This document shows positions 26,156 to 36,223 of a stretch of DNA of 64,000 nucleotides, in pieces. Within the stretch, counting starts at the first letter, position 1. Every line of letters begins with the position of its first letter. The notes under the pieces were generated by a model that made no database searches, was not told the origin of the DNA, and saw only the letters and a program-made list of their open reading frames with translations. Made by a program: the position numbers and the translations under genes. This DNA comes from Lederbergia citri (GTDB taxonomy: Bacteria > Bacillota > Bacilli > Bacillales > Bacillaceae_C): positions 1,407,280 through 1,471,279 of the forward strand of contig NZ_JAGYPG010000002.1 of assembly GCF_018343625.1 (NCBI RefSeq). Reading direction: 5' to 3'.

Positions 26156-27076
26156 TCATCCAATATGTTTTGCCTTCATTTCACACTGAATGATATCTAC
26201 TGCTTCTTCAAACATCTCTCTATTATTTCTATTTAGACCTTCCAATAATAGTACAACGTTATCAGCTGTCAGGAAAAAGGAGAGCTTTTCGTACTTTTCT
26301 TGAACATTTTCTTCCTCTCTCAGTTCCATCACTTTTTTTGAAAATGCTTCTCCACACTCTTCCAACAAATATACATATTCATAATCAGGGTCACCAATCT
26401 TTAAGTCACCAAAATCGATGATTCCAGTTAATTCTTGCCTCTTTTGATCAAATAATAAATGGTCCATCGATAAATCAGCATGAAGGAGCTTAGGTGAATA
26501 TGTGAAATGGTTTTTATTTTTCAGGTATGTTTCAAATTGATAAGAAATATATATTTGCATATCTTTATTGATTTTAGCAAAGGCTTTTTCCTTCACCTCA
26601 TTGAAAATGTCTAAGTAATATTGATAGAAATTCTTTTCAGGTATCTTTAAGTTTTTCGCCTGTTCAACACTGTATAAACTGATCTGATCCATAAACTCAG
26701 CGATTTGATGGGCGATTTTATTCTTTGTTTCTGATGGTAATGAGCAAAATAGTTGTTCATCCATGGGCTCTCCTGGTAATAATCTATAGCCGACAAAAGG
26801 ATAACCATTATCTTGTTTCCCACAATAAATAAATTCCGGTATGTTTAGTGAAATATGTTTTTTTAGGTTCGGTAACGCCTTTATTTCTTTTTCTGTATCA
26901 ATAGCTCCGTCTTTTTCCTTTGGAAATCGAAATACGACCTCATGATTGATCAGATAGCAACGACTCATCATGCCCTCACCAAGATGCTTGATATGAATAA
27001 TTTTCATGTTCTCAAAATTATTTATAATCATATTCTTAACCCACTCAAACTCAGCACTCTCGATACTGCTATCCAT
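26156..27076 (-). CDS. Aminoglycoside phosphotransferase (APH) family kinase-like protein
   Basis: This 306-residue protein has a kinase-like fold of the APH family. HADLSMDHLLF holds the catalytic loop (Asp of H-x-D; the usual Asn is His) and IIDFGDLKIGDP the metal-binding DFG-like segment. The N-terminal GEGMMSRCYLINHEVVFRFPK contains the ATP-binding lysine. Many family members phosphorylate sugars, choline or homoserine rather than antibiotics, so resistance cannot be claimed. AAAGGAG lies 10 bp upstream of the ATG. Single gene. Confidence 0.8.
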   Translation of the reverse strand: MDSSIESAEFEWVKNMIINNFENMKIIHIKHLGEGMMSRCYLINHEVVFRFPKEKDGAIDTEKEIKALPNLKKHISLNIPEFIYCGKQDNGYPFVGYRLLPGEPMDEQLFCSLPSETKNKIAHQIAEFMDQISLYSVEQAKNLKIPEKNFYQYYLDIFNEVKEKAFAKINKDMQIYISYQFETYLKNKNHFTYSPKLLHADLSMDHLLFDQKRQELTGIIDFGDLKIGDPDYEYVYLLEECGEAFSKKVMELREEENVQEKYEKLSFFLTADNVVLLLEGLNRNNREMFEEAVDIIQCEMKAKHIG

Positions 27077-27385
27077 CTTAATTAGTCTCCTTTAATATTG
27101 TGGCCATTTCCATTTTCAATAAAATCGAACCTTTGATTAATCCAAACATAATCCATGAAAAAATAACTATTATCTCTTAATATCTTGTAAAAAAGCATTT
27201 CGCTCCACTCCAAAAAACATTACACATCTTAATTCTAAACTTTTACTCAATATCCTGCTTTTTCGCTTAATAATATCTTTATAATGCTTTAGATTTTTAA
27301 ATGTTTATTCAATAATCTGGCCCATTTACGGATTAAGAAAAAATCCTCTATATAACAGGTTTTTAGATCAAACTTTTTACATTTG
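27077..27385. other. Gene-free stretch
   Basis: AT-rich, no gene, no clear terminator or repeat. Confidence 0.4.
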
Positions 27386-28105
27386 TTACATCTTTTCGGA
27401 ATTCGCTATCTCAATGGAAGTGGTAGCTTTCCTCTTTTTAAGAAACACAATTCCAAGAGAGATGTGAGCAATAAGAGTGACCAGCCAGAATACTGGAATG
27501 GTAGCGAAAGGAAATATGAATCCGAAAACAAGTGATAAATAGGCTAATAGCATGATAGCAGCTGATATAAGATATAAAACATGAATAAACATTGGAATGG
27601 TCTTTCGAGCCATAAGGAAAAATAGGATTAATCCTAACCCCCAGAATAAATCTGCCACATCAATCCTTGATTCTACAATTTGGAAAACAGTCATTTGAAT
27701 CTGTTCGATGATTTCCTTTTGTTCAGCTGAAGCATGGATATACCGATTTGCCATATCCATAGCGACAGTCCACTGAAGATTTCCGGCTGACATTGGTATG
27801 ATGAAACCAACGCCGATTGCTCCTAAGAAAGTGCTTTTGATTGGGTATTCAATTCGATAGAGACGAGCTAATGCAATGAAGAATATCGCAACTGACCCCC
27901 ATAACAAATTGAGGGCGAGTCCTAACAATCTTAGTCCTAGCGGAACTTTTGAAGCTGCAATCATATAGGCCAACTCGATAGGGGCATTACCGCTTGAGCT
28001 CAATAATATCCCTATGGAGAGAAACAAAAGGAGAATGGGTAGAGGTAAAACAAACATCCACCTCGATAGAAAATGTAACCACAGTTTTTCTTCGCTTACT
28101 TTCAT
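27386..28105 (-). CDS. Multi-pass membrane protein of unknown function
   Basis: This protein is about 239 residues long with six or seven hydrophobic segments (for example FVLPLPILLLFLSIGILL, LLWGSVAIFFIALARL, YLISAAIMLLAYLSLVFGF and IPVFWLVTLIAHISLGIVFL). I know no family for it. I chose ATG 28105 over 28111 because GGAGGA then lies 8 bp upstream. It is divergent from the LuxR-type regulator with about 107 bp between them, so it may be that regulator's target, which is inference. Confidence 0.75.
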   Translation of the reverse strand: MKVSEEKLWLHFLSRWMFVLPLPILLLFLSIGILLSSSGNAPIELAYMIAASKVPLGLRLLGLALNLLWGSVAIFFIALARLYRIEYPIKSTFLGAIGVGFIIPMSAGNLQWTVAMDMANRYIHASAEQKEIIEQIQMTVFQIVESRIDVADLFWGLGLILFFLMARKTIPMFIHVLYLISAAIMLLAYLSLVFGFIFPFATIPVFWLVTLIAHISLGIVFLKKRKATTSIEIANSEKM

Positions 28106-28212
28106 TTGCATCTTCCTCCAATAATTATTAAATATTTTCCAATATATTGTAATTCATTATATTTCTGAATAATATTATACCTAGGTATACTTTTTATCTG
28201 GAGGTTAAGGGG

Positions 28213-30180
28213 ATGACCTTAGGTGCTGTAGACGATTATTATCATCTGATTAGAAAGCGGGAGCGAAGACAATTCGAGGAATTCCTGCGGCAGATACCAG
28301 AAAAACGTCAGTTTGGGAACATGTTGTATCTACAAGGCATTAGCGGAGTAGGTAAAACTACATTGTTGGACCAATTTGCAAAGATTGCAAAGGGAATGAA
28401 TTTCGAATGGATTTTGGTGAACGGTAAAGATTCAATGTATTCCGAAGGCTTATTTGTTCAGCAATTGTTCCAGACCTTAGGTAAGGACGACAAATATCAT
28501 GATTCACCGGTTATAGACTCTCTTCAGAGAGCTGCTTCTATTATTAATGGAATCGTTAAAAATAAATCTGTCGTTTTTGCGATAGACGGTTATGAATATA
28601 TTTTATCTCAGGATGTATTCATTCGATTACATCTTATTAGTAAATTAGATCCCCGGGTACGGATAGTCATAACGAGTACGCAGATGTTACCCTCTCATTG
28701 GTTAACGGATTTACACCCACAGTGGCGAATAACATTCAAAGAAGTTCAGCCTTTTTCCTACCAAGAGGTTTTGAATCTACTATCGAGTCATCACTTAGAC
28801 GTTAATACATGTAATACCATATGGAAAATTACTCGCGGACATGCCCTCTCCATTGCCTTAGCCCTTTCTATGATTCAGTCAAACGCATATGTTTCACTTG
28901 AGCATGTACATGATGGAGTAATTGACGAGATGAGTCGATATTGGTACGAGTGCATACCAGACAGTAAGCTTAAGGACTTGGTTACCGTCTCTTCATTATT
29001 GTTTCAGTTTAATCAAGAGATTTTAGAGTATGTATTGCAGAAAGAGATTCCCTCATCGTTATTCCATCAACTGACGAGTCTTTCCTTTTGTAGACCTTCG
29101 AAAAAAGGCTGGTATATCCATGACCTTGTTAGAGAAGCCGTTTATACCAATTTCCAACGAAGGTTGCCGAACCTTTACAATGAATACATAAAACGATGTG
29201 CTTTTTATTATTATCATCGACTAAAGGATTCTTTTAAGAAACAACAGGATGGGCTTGTCGAGAAGTTCTATCATTTTTATTTCTTCACAGGGGTTCCTTA
29301 TGTACAAGACCTGTATTTTAAAGGCAAAGTTCAATCGACAAACTATTTTGAATGGATGAATCCGTCGATGTACCAGGAAGTACTCGATTATATCCAAAGG
29401 CGAAAACAATCAGTAACTCTTTCGGCAGAACAAATAGAATTAGACGGTATGACGGAAGAACAACATCTAACCATAATTTGTAATGAATTTGAACTAATTC
29501 GCCCTCAGGAACTTCTTGAATTTGGTGGAGATAGCGTTCGATTACTAAGGAATGAGGATAGGGAGATGATTGGTTTATCTATCGTGTTGCCTATACATAA
29601 GTACATCGACTATTTACGTGAGCAGCCCGTAATTGGACATTATCTTCATTATGCCTCTAAGTCAGAATCTGATTTAAAGCAAGGATCTAATTGGTTTCTT
29701 CGGATGTTTGATTCCATTGTTCCTATGACCGATGAAATAGTCCGCTCAGATATTTTAAAAGGCATCTTATCGTATATTGGCCCCAATCGTTTTCTTGTCA
29801 CTTCAATTGCTTACCCTGGACTTGGCATGGTTCTAGAATCGTTAGGCTTTCAGCGAATACCCGATCTCATCCACTATGATTTCGGCGAGAATTTTCCAGC
29901 CTCCACGTTCGTACTAGATTTGCGAGGTGAAAATTTTTATTCTTTTTTAGACAATAAGATGGAACAGGCGGGGTATGCCTTACCACGGTCTCACAAATTC
30001 TCTTTTACGAGACGGGAACAAGAAGTAGCAAATCTACTATTATGTTGTAAAACAAATGAGGAAATTGCAGATGATCTACACATTAGCATTGTAACTGTTA
30101 AAAAACACATTGGAAATATATTTCAAAAGACTGGCGTTAAGAACAGAGCACAGTTTATACACCTAATGCTGCAGAGTTAA
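28213..30180 (+). CDS. LuxR-type transcription regulator with N-terminal ATPase domain
   Basis: This 655-residue regulator resembles MalT/LAL-type proteins but is shorter. The P-loop GISGVGKTTL lies at 42-51 and a Walker-B-like VVFAIDGYEY near 120-129. The C-terminal 60 residues hold a LuxR helix-turn-helix (FTRREQEVANLLL, TNEEIADDLHISIVTVKKHIGNIF). The middle region lacks clear repeats. ATG 28213 follows AGGTTAAGGGG. ATP binding in response to an unknown signal would control DNA binding; the divergent membrane-protein gene is the nearest possible target. Confidence 0.85.
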   Translation: MTLGAVDDYYHLIRKRERRQFEEFLRQIPEKRQFGNMLYLQGISGVGKTTLLDQFAKIAKGMNFEWILVNGKDSMYSEGLFVQQLFQTLGKDDKYHDSPVIDSLQRAASIINGIVKNKSVVFAIDGYEYILSQDVFIRLHLISKLDPRVRIVITSTQMLPSHWLTDLHPQWRITFKEVQPFSYQEVLNLLSSHHLDVNTCNTIWKITRGHALSIALALSMIQSNAYVSLEHVHDGVIDEMSRYWYECIPDSKLKDLVTVSSLLFQFNQEILEYVLQKEIPSSLFHQLTSLSFCRPSKKGWYIHDLVREAVYTNFQRRLPNLYNEYIKRCAFYYYHRLKDSFKKQQDGLVEKFYHFYFFTGVPYVQDLYFKGKVQSTNYFEWMNPSMYQEVLDYIQRRKQSVTLSAEQIELDGMTEEQHLTIICNEFELIRPQELLEFGGDSVRLLRNEDREMIGLSIVLPIHKYIDYLREQPVIGHYLHYASKSESDLKQGSNWFLRMFDSIVPMTDEIVRSDILKGILSYIGPNRFLVTSIAYPGLGMVLESLGFQRIPDLIHYDFGENFPASTFVLDLRGENFYSFLDNKMEQAGYALPRSHKFSFTRREQEVANLLLCCKTNEEIADDLHISIVTVKKHIGNIFQKTGVKNRAQFIHLMLQS

Positions 30181-30594
30181 GGAACTTTAAATGATTTTTC
30201 CCTCTTAATATTTTCAATTTCAACTTTTTTAGTTGGTATTCAATTGATTTAGGGTTCTCTAATTAATAAAGGTATTAGTATATATATTTAGTATGGAAAT
30301 GGACGGTCTCACAGTAACGTGGACTGTTTTTTAGATACACTCTTTGTAAAACTTATAGTTTGATTTTGGTACAAGTTGATTGCAGCGGAAGGTGGCGAGA
30401 CTCCTGCGGGAAAAAGAGTATACGAGAGACCCCACAGGCACGCAGTGCCGAGGAGGCTCCCTAACTCCCCGCGGAAAGCGAGCCGCCTGAAGCGGAAATC
30501 AACGTCCAAGTAAGAAAACATTCTAAAATAAAAAAGAACGAATTCATCCGCAAATTACTCGAATGTCTTCATTCTTTTCTTCATCTTGCCTTAT
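30181..30594. other. Intergenic region holding a dispersed repeat
   Basis: No gene. It contains the 129-bp Bacillaceae repeat at 30375-30503. The frame open at 30309-30521 on the minus strand lies in that repeat and is not a gene. Confidence 0.6.
30375..30503. repeat. 129-bp dispersed Bacillaceae repeat element
   Basis: It starts GTTGATTGCAGCGGAAGG and ends GAAGCGGAAATCAAC, so the ends form GTTGATT/AATCAAC inverted repeats. Inner blocks CTCCTGCGGG, GAGACCCC, GCCGAGGAGGCT and CCCGCGGAAAGCGAG match a GC-rich structured repeat that I have seen scattered between genes in Bacillus-type genomes. It is much richer in G and C than its surroundings. Its function is unknown. This is the only copy I see in the window. 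Confidence 0.75.
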
Positions 30595-31389
30595 CTAAAC
30601 AGCTGTTAACACCGTTGGCACAGACGGATCCGTATCAAACAGCTCAAACTGCTTCCCAACCGGCATATCTTTCGCTTCCAACGTCTGCTGCACGCTCATC
30701 CGTGCAAGATCCTTCATATTATTATCACGACTTAAATGCGCAAGGTAAATCCGCTTTGTCTTATCGCCAATGACGTCACTCATCGCAAGCGCTGCATCTT
30801 CATTCGACACATGCCCGACATCGCTTAATATTCTTCGTTTTACACTCCATGGATATCTGCCCATTTGTAGCATTTGAATATCATGGTTGCTTTCAAATAC
30901 ATACATATCCGCATTGGAAATAAGTCCTTTCATGCGGTCGCTAACATATCCTGTATCGGTAATCAGTACGAGTTTTTTTCCGCCTGAACGAAATATGTAA
31001 AACATCGGTTCTGCTGCATCATGCGAGACGCCAAATGACTCAATATCGAGTCCGCCGAATGTTTTCACCGTTTCCATTCCGAATACAAATTTCTGCTCTA
31101 CTTTAATTTCTCCAATCATGCCGTCCATCGCCTGCCATGTTCTCTCATTTGCATAGATTGGTAGTTTATATTTACGGGCCATGACACCTAGCCCTTTTAT
31201 ATGATCACTATGTTCATGTGTGACGAGAATTCCATTCAACTTCGCCGGGTCGCGGTCGATTTCTTGAAAGAGCTTGTCCATTTGCTTGCCGCTCAAACCC
31301 GCATCGACTAAGAAGGAATGGTTTTCCGTTTCAATATAAATGGCATTGCCGGAACTGCCGCTCGCCAGCACACTGAATTGCATTGACAT
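30595..31389 (-). CDS. walJ: WalJ (YycJ) metallo-beta-lactamase-fold hydrolase
   Basis: This 264-residue MBL-fold protein has the metal-binding [10 protein letters not shown] (HxHxDH), SHDAAEP, a TDTGY loop and the late SNHD and HLSRDN. It is the fifth gene of the wal operon and is thought to link cell-wall control with DNA transactions; its nuclease-like substrate is not settled. The gene starts 5 bp after yycI. In B. subtilis htrC follows directly; here the operon ends and a dispersed repeat follows. Confidence 0.95.
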   Translation of the reverse strand: MSMQFSVLASGSSGNAIYIETENHSFLVDAGLSGKQMDKLFQEIDRDPAKLNGILVTHEHSDHIKGLGVMARKYKLPIYANERTWQAMDGMIGEIKVEQKFVFGMETVKTFGGLDIESFGVSHDAAEPMFYIFRSGGKKLVLITDTGYVSDRMKGLISNADMYVFESNHDIQMLQMGRYPWSVKRRILSDVGHVSNEDAALAMSDVIGDKTKRIYLAHLSRDNNMKDLARMSVQQTLEAKDMPVGKQFELFDTDPSVPTVLTAV

Positions 31390-31394
31390 TCAGT

Positions 31395-32195
31395 TCACTC
31401 CATTTTTGTTTTCTCATTCGTTTGTTGTTGTGCTTGGATGATTTGCCCTTCGAAAGCATTTACGAGTAAATTTTCGACTGAACCGTCCTTATTTTTTACG
31501 AGAAAATGCCAAGTCGGGGTTAATACTTGTGTCGCTTCCATATTGACTAGTGTATGATAGCCTAGCTCCGCCTCCACTTTGGCGCCAGATTTTAAGGCTC
31601 CTTTTGAATAAAGGGCTTCTAATGCTTTCAATGCCGGATACACTTCTTCATTGTCGCTAATCGGATCGAATGAGGTGAGCATTGTTTGGTCATATGAAAT
31701 GGCTTCTCCAGCATCATTTACTTCAAAAACAAGATGGCCACTTTGATTCATAAATAACACTTTACCGTCTATTTTTTGATAATACGTAACGGTTTTTTCT
31801 TCTTTATCATACTTCCAAAAGCTATAATTTTCACCGTTAAGGACATGGGAATAAACAAAATCATTTAATTCAATAAAGTCCTGTTTTTCATTAACGACAA
31901 TTGGCTTATTGAGTATCACATGAATTGTGGCTCCATCTTCCGTAATCTCGATTTTATCTTCTATTTTCGCTAGTTCTTCGTTTGTAAAGACCTTTGTATT
32001 GGCGCTCATGTAATGATCTTTCACGACATCCTTCGGCAGGTTATTGTATTGAATGTCCGCTTTTAAATTTTCTTCTACTGATGCGTCACTTTTCATTTCA
32101 AATTGCCTAGTCTTTGTCATTAGCTGAGAAAAGAGGAAAATATCAAGGATGAGGAATGCGATAATAAAAATTGATTTTATTCTATTCCAATCCAC
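31395..32195 (-). CDS. yycI: YycI, membrane-anchored regulator of WalK
   Basis: This 266-residue protein has one N-terminal membrane segment (KSIFIIAFLILDIFLFSQL) and an extracellular domain. With YycH it contacts WalK and tunes its kinase activity. The open frame extends further upstream, but GTG 32195 (VDWNRIKSIF) is chosen because AGAGGGGGGAT precedes it and the length then fits YycI. It overlaps the end of yycH by 14 bp, so translation is coupled. Confidence 0.93.
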   Translation of the reverse strand: MDWNRIKSIFIIAFLILDIFLFSQLMTKTRQFEMKSDASVEENLKADIQYNNLPKDVVKDHYMSANTKVFTNEELAKIEDKIEITEDGATIHVILNKPIVVNEKQDFIELNDFVYSHVLNGENYSFWKYDKEEKTVTYYQKIDGKVLFMNQSGHLVFEVNDAGEAISYDQTMLTSFDPISDNEEVYPALKALEALYSKGALKSGAKVEAELGYHTLVNMEATQVLTPTWHFLVKNKDGSVENLLVNAFEGQIIQAQQQTNEKTKME

Positions 32196-33537
32196 CCATA
32201 TCCCCCCTCTTGTCATCCAGATCATAACGAATCCAAGAACCACCATAGAGGTAATACCAGGAAGGTTCAAGATCAATTACATCTGTAAGTTCGGTGCTCT
32301 TCGAGAGTTTATAGCCAATTAGCATCGACTCAAACATTTCGGGTTTGAAATTTGGATCCTTTAGTAATTTATTCAATACCGATTCACCAGAAGGTAGCAC
32401 TTTTTCTATTCTTCCTGGTAATTCTATGTTTACTTTAATCGAGAAATAAGGACGCTTATAACGGTAAATTTCTTCGTTCCCCCAATTTAGGAGAATACTT
32501 GTCATCCCTTGCTCGTTGAAAATGGGGAAATTATTTTTAAATAATTGAAAGATCGTTTTCTTTTCATACAAGGACATATTAAAGTAGCGATAATTACCCG
32601 TCCAGCCCCAATGCTCATTGACAAAATCAATGCTTCTTTTCAAGACATCACTATTGCTGTAAGGAGTTTCAGTAACGGTCTCCATTCCTGGATTAATATA
32701 CTCAATCATATTCGTTGTAAAATCCACATTCATGAGACTTCTGTCATCTGTATATTTTTCTCCAGCAGAATGTATGTCGTCTCTTCTCACTTTCGCTGGA
32801 TCTCGAAATAAGGCAGCTTTAAATTTTTCAGGGCTGAAATACTCTATTGCATATTGATTGATGGACATTTGTTTTTCTTTGGCTGTTACATAAATCGTCC
32901 GCATTTTCTCTTCTGGTCCTTTTATTTCCATGGCTGTGTATTCGTCGTATACATTCTTTTTTGCTCTCGTGTCGTTCAGTAGTGTAGCAACTCTTTCTGC
33001 ATTCACATTGCTTTTGTATTCTCGCCCTTCACTTGTCGAGATAAAGGAAACAGACGAACCACCTTTTCCATCACCATCTAAGTCAATGACAATTCGATCA
33101 AAAGATGCGTTCGGAAGTACATCCCCTTCAAAATGGAGGATCCCTTTATACAAATCAAAAGGGACTAAATCGGGAAACGTAATTTCAACCCGATTACCCT
33201 TATCTGGATGTGATAATTCCTCTATTTTTTCCGGATTGAGGATTCTCGCACCACCAAGGTTATAAATGTTCCACGTGCTCATTTGTGATAATATGCTATT
33301 AATATCCTCATCGTACACTGTTCCAAAAACCTCATCATCTATGTCAAAAAGCACCTTTATCGGCTTGATGAGTTGTGCAGCATCCTTTTGATCCGCAATC
33401 GAGATTTTATGGACGTATTTCGTGTCCGGAAACTCGTATTTAGGCTTGTATGTCCATAAACTCCAAGTCAGAAAGATACTTAAAGCTACGAGCACGGTCA
33501 ACGCTATTGACTTAACTGTTTCATATCTCACAGCCAA
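32182..33537 (-). CDS. yycH: YycH, membrane-anchored regulator of WalK
   Basis: This 451-residue protein has an N-terminal membrane helix (SIALTVLVALSIFLTWSLW) and a large extracytoplasmic domain of the YycH family. It acts with YycI on the WalK sensor in the membrane. The ATG overlaps the 3' end of walK by 10 bp. Length and position match the Bacillus gene. Confidence 0.95.
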   Translation of the reverse strand: MAVRYETVKSIALTVLVALSIFLTWSLWTYKPKYEFPDTKYVHKISIADQKDAAQLIKPIKVLFDIDDEVFGTVYDEDINSILSQMSTWNIYNLGGARILNPEKIEELSHPDKGNRVEITFPDLVPFDLYKGILHFEGDVLPNASFDRIVIDLDGDGKGGSSVSFISTSEGREYKSNVNAERVATLLNDTRAKKNVYDEYTAMEIKGPEEKMRTIYVTAKEKQMSINQYAIEYFSPEKFKAALFRDPAKVRRDDIHSAGEKYTDDRSLMNVDFTTNMIEYINPGMETVTETPYSNSDVLKRSIDFVNEHWGWTGNYRYFNMSLYEKKTIFQLFKNNFPIFNEQGMTSILLNWGNEEIYRYKRPYFSIKVNIELPGRIEKVLPSGESVLNKLLKDPNFKPEMFESMLIGYKLSKSTELTDVIDLEPSWYYLYGGSWIRYDLDDKRGDMGGLE

Positions 33538-35351
33538 TCATCCTCTTGTCCAGGGTCATAAGGCAGGGTGAATAAAATCGTCGTCCCTTTTCCTTCCTTG
33601 CTCTTCGCCCAAATATCGCCCCCATGGGCTCCTATCATTTCTTTCGCGATGGCCAGACCTAGACCAGTTCCTCCAAGCTGTCTCGTCCTTGCGCGGTCAA
33701 CGCGATAAAAACGTTCAAAGACTTTTTGTATATTTTCTTTTGGAATTCCAATTCCTTGGTCACTGATGCTAACTTCAATTTTGTCATCCAGTACTTTTAT
33801 CCGGAAGGTGATGGTGCCTCCTTCTGGCGAATACTTCAGCGCATTAGAGATGATGTTATCAATAACTTGTGTAAGCTTGTCCTCATCAATTTCCACAAAA
33901 ACGGCTTCTTTAGGAAATAGTCTTCGGAAATTTACATTGCGCTCCTTCGTCATTTCAAAGCGATCGATGATGTAATTGAAGAATGTGACGAAATCGACCC
34001 ATGTCGGGTGAATGTCAAAATTTCTTCTATCCATCTTGGAAAGCTGCAATAAATCATTAACGAGGCGAATCATTCGTTCCGTTTCAAGCTGCGTGATGCT
34101 TAAGAATCGAGGTCCGAGCGAATCATCTTTCATCGCTCCATCTTTTAACGCCTCTAAATAACTTCTCATTGTCGTTAGTGGAGTCCGCAATTCATGGGAT
34201 ACGTTCGAAACGAAGTCCCTGCGCTCCGCATCCAGCTTTTCCTGCTCCGTTACGTCATGAAGTACAACAATTAGTCCGTTCACAAATCCGGTTTCGCGCT
34301 GAATGACGGACATATTAGCCCGTAAAATTAAATGGTTTTCAGGAGTGCTGTAATCTAGGATAAGTGATTCTTTTTCCTCAAGCAGCTCCTCAAACGTATA
34401 ATCTTCGTTTAGATCGAGCAGTTCTGTGATCGGTTGAGAAATGACTGTTTCACGTGAAACGTCCAGCATTTCAGCCGCTCGTTCATTGATTAAAATGACC
34501 TTTCCTTTCCGGTCTGTCGCAATAACCCCGTCCGTCATATACGAGAGCACGGATAAAAGCTTACGCCTCTCTCCTTCAGTCATCGCCTGCGATTCCTGCA
34601 ATTTTTTCGTCAAGTTATTAAAGGAATAAGCGAGTTGTCCAATCTCGTCGTTCCCGTACACTCGGACCTTTCTCGAGAAGTTCCCTTTTGCCATTGCGGT
34701 CGCTTGCCGCCTCATATCAGAAATCGGTCGTGTAATCATTCTTGCGAGCACTATCCCAAGAATCGCCGTAATGAACATCGCAATAACAGTTCCTGTTATA
34801 AAGATGCTATTGATTTCATCCATTTGTTGGAAGACAGTCTCGATGTTGGCAACAATATAAATGGCGCCAATTACTTCGCCGGCTTGTTTGATTGGAGAGG
34901 TCAACACCCAAATACGACCTTCGGAATGTTTATCAAAGTAGATTTTATCTTCTACTTCTCCCTCGAGTGTTCTTTTTACCAAAATATCGGTCGACTTTTG
35001 CCCAACGAGCGCTGCATTGCTCGGTTCAGATGTCCCAATAATGACGCTTCTTTTATTAATGATGCGCACTTCAGAAATATCATTTGCGGAAAAGTCGAAG
35101 AGAATCTTTTTAATATCTTCTTCTAACGGAAGGGCGTCTTCGGCTGAACGATCTTTTACCATTTCTTCACGAATATTGTATTCAAGTAATGGCAGGCGGC
35201 CTTCTATTCCTTTTTGAAAGTTCGCCACGAGCTGATCTTCTAGCTTTCCGACAAAATAAACGCCGATGATCTGCATGGCAATCATGATTAATAAGACATA
35301 GATCAACACAAATTTAATGTGTATCGACCTGAAAAAGCTTACTTTTTGCAT
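33528..35351 (-). CDS. walK: WalK, cell-wall sensor histidine kinase
   Basis: This 607-residue kinase has two membrane helices (about 11-33 and 183-205) enclosing an extracellular sensor domain. HAMP follows (about 203-255), then PAS (261-370, GVIATDRKGKVILIN), HisKA with His386 in SNVSHELRTPL, and HATPase_c with N-box DNIISNALKYSP and GTGLGLAI. It phosphorylates WalR according to peptidoglycan state. Essential in related Bacilli. It is 4 bp downstream of walR. Confidence 0.97.
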   Translation of the reverse strand: MQKVSFFRSIHIKFVLIYVLLIMIAMQIIGVYFVGKLEDQLVANFQKGIEGRLPLLEYNIREEMVKDRSAEDALPLEEDIKKILFDFSANDISEVRIINKRSVIIGTSEPSNAALVGQKSTDILVKRTLEGEVEDKIYFDKHSEGRIWVLTSPIKQAGEVIGAIYIVANIETVFQQMDEINSIFITGTVIAMFITAILGIVLARMITRPISDMRRQATAMAKGNFSRKVRVYGNDEIGQLAYSFNNLTKKLQESQAMTEGERRKLLSVLSYMTDGVIATDRKGKVILINERAAEMLDVSRETVISQPITELLDLNEDYTFEELLEEKESLILDYSTPENHLILRANMSVIQRETGFVNGLIVVLHDVTEQEKLDAERRDFVSNVSHELRTPLTTMRSYLEALKDGAMKDDSLGPRFLSITQLETERMIRLVNDLLQLSKMDRRNFDIHPTWVDFVTFFNYIIDRFEMTKERNVNFRRLFPKEAVFVEIDEDKLTQVIDNIISNALKYSPEGGTITFRIKVLDDKIEVSISDQGIGIPKENIQKVFERFYRVDRARTRQLGGTGLGLAIAKEMIGAHGGDIWAKSKEGKGTTILFTLPYDPGQEDDWL

Positions 35352-35355
35352 GTGC

Positions 35356-36063
35356 TTACTCCTGTTCAGGTGTGCGTAAGTAGTAGCCTACTCCCCTTCT
35401 CGTTACGATCCAGTTTGGATGGCTAGGATTATCTTCAATTTTTTCACGTAGACGTCTTACGGTTACGTCAACTGTACGCACGTCTCCAAAATAATCATAG
35501 CCCCATACGGTTTGCAGTAAATGCTCCCTTGTCATTACTTGGCCGATGTGCTTCGCCAAATAGTGAAGGAGTTCAAATTCACGATGGGTAAGCTCAATCG
35601 TCTCCCCATTTTTTGATACGACATATGCGTTAGGATGGATCGTTAAATTCCCAACGGTAATCTCACTGTTTTCGTCTTCATCTGATTGCTGAGCAACCTG
35701 TGCGTGACGGCGCATATTCGCTTTCACACGCGCAATCAATTCCCTCGTACTGAATGGCTTTGTCACATAATCGTCCGCACCAAGCTCAAGCCCCAGTACT
35801 TTATCAATTTCCGAATCTTTTGCGGTCAACATGATGATCGGCATTTCGTATTTTTTGCGCACTTCCCTGCACACTTCCATGCCGTCGCGGTTCGGAAGCA
35901 TGATATCGAGCAAGATCATATCCGGCTTAAATTCTTCAACGAGCTTCAATGCCTCGTCCCCGTCATATGCACACTGCACCGTAAAACCTTCTTTTGTAAG
36001 ATTGAACTGAAGAATGTCTGCAATTGGCTTTTCGTCGTCAACAACAAGTATCTTTTTATCCAT
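35356..36063 (-). CDS. walR: WalR, essential response regulator of cell-wall metabolism
   Basis: This 235-residue OmpR/PhoB-type regulator starts [16 protein letters not shown]. The phosphorylated residue is Asp53 in MILLDIMLP, and Lys in TKPFSTREL completes the receiver site. The C-terminal winged helix includes [12 protein letters not shown] and [14 protein letters not shown]. It controls autolysins and wall genes. GTG 36069 is in frame, but ATG 36063 gives the conserved N-terminus. It is the first gene of the wal operon. Confidence 0.97.
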   Translation of the reverse strand: MDKKILVVDDEKPIADILQFNLTKEGFTVQCAYDGDEALKLVEEFKPDMILLDIMLPNRDGMEVCREVRKKYEMPIIMLTAKDSEIDKVLGLELGADDYVTKPFSTRELIARVKANMRRHAQVAQQSDEDENSEITVGNLTIHPNAYVVSKNGETIELTHREFELLHYLAKHIGQVMTREHLLQTVWGYDYFGDVRTVDVTVRRLREKIEDNPSHPNWIVTRRGVGYYLRTPEQE

Positions 36064-36146
36064 GGCCACTTTTCCCCTTTACAAATAATCTATTTATGTG
36101 AACGTAGTCTGATTTTACACTTAATCTCTTTAATTTTAGCATAAGA

Positions 36147-36193
36147 AAAGAGACAGGTCCAAGGAAGCTTTGCCCTTTAGATTCTGTCTCTTT
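36147..36193. terminator. Hairpin between the M23 endopeptidase gene and walR
   Basis: AAAGAGACAG (36147-36156) and CTGTCTCTTT (36184-36193) are perfect complements. On the minus strand a T-rich tail follows, fitting termination of the M23 transcript before walR. Confidence 0.8.
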
Positions 36194-36223
36194 AATTATG
36201 TTTCGGCTTCTTGAATCATGCTT

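Noticed and set aside
26156..27076. Antibiotic resistance gene
   Set aside because: The protein has the APH fold, but most such chromosomal proteins act on other substrates and no specific resistance signature is visible.
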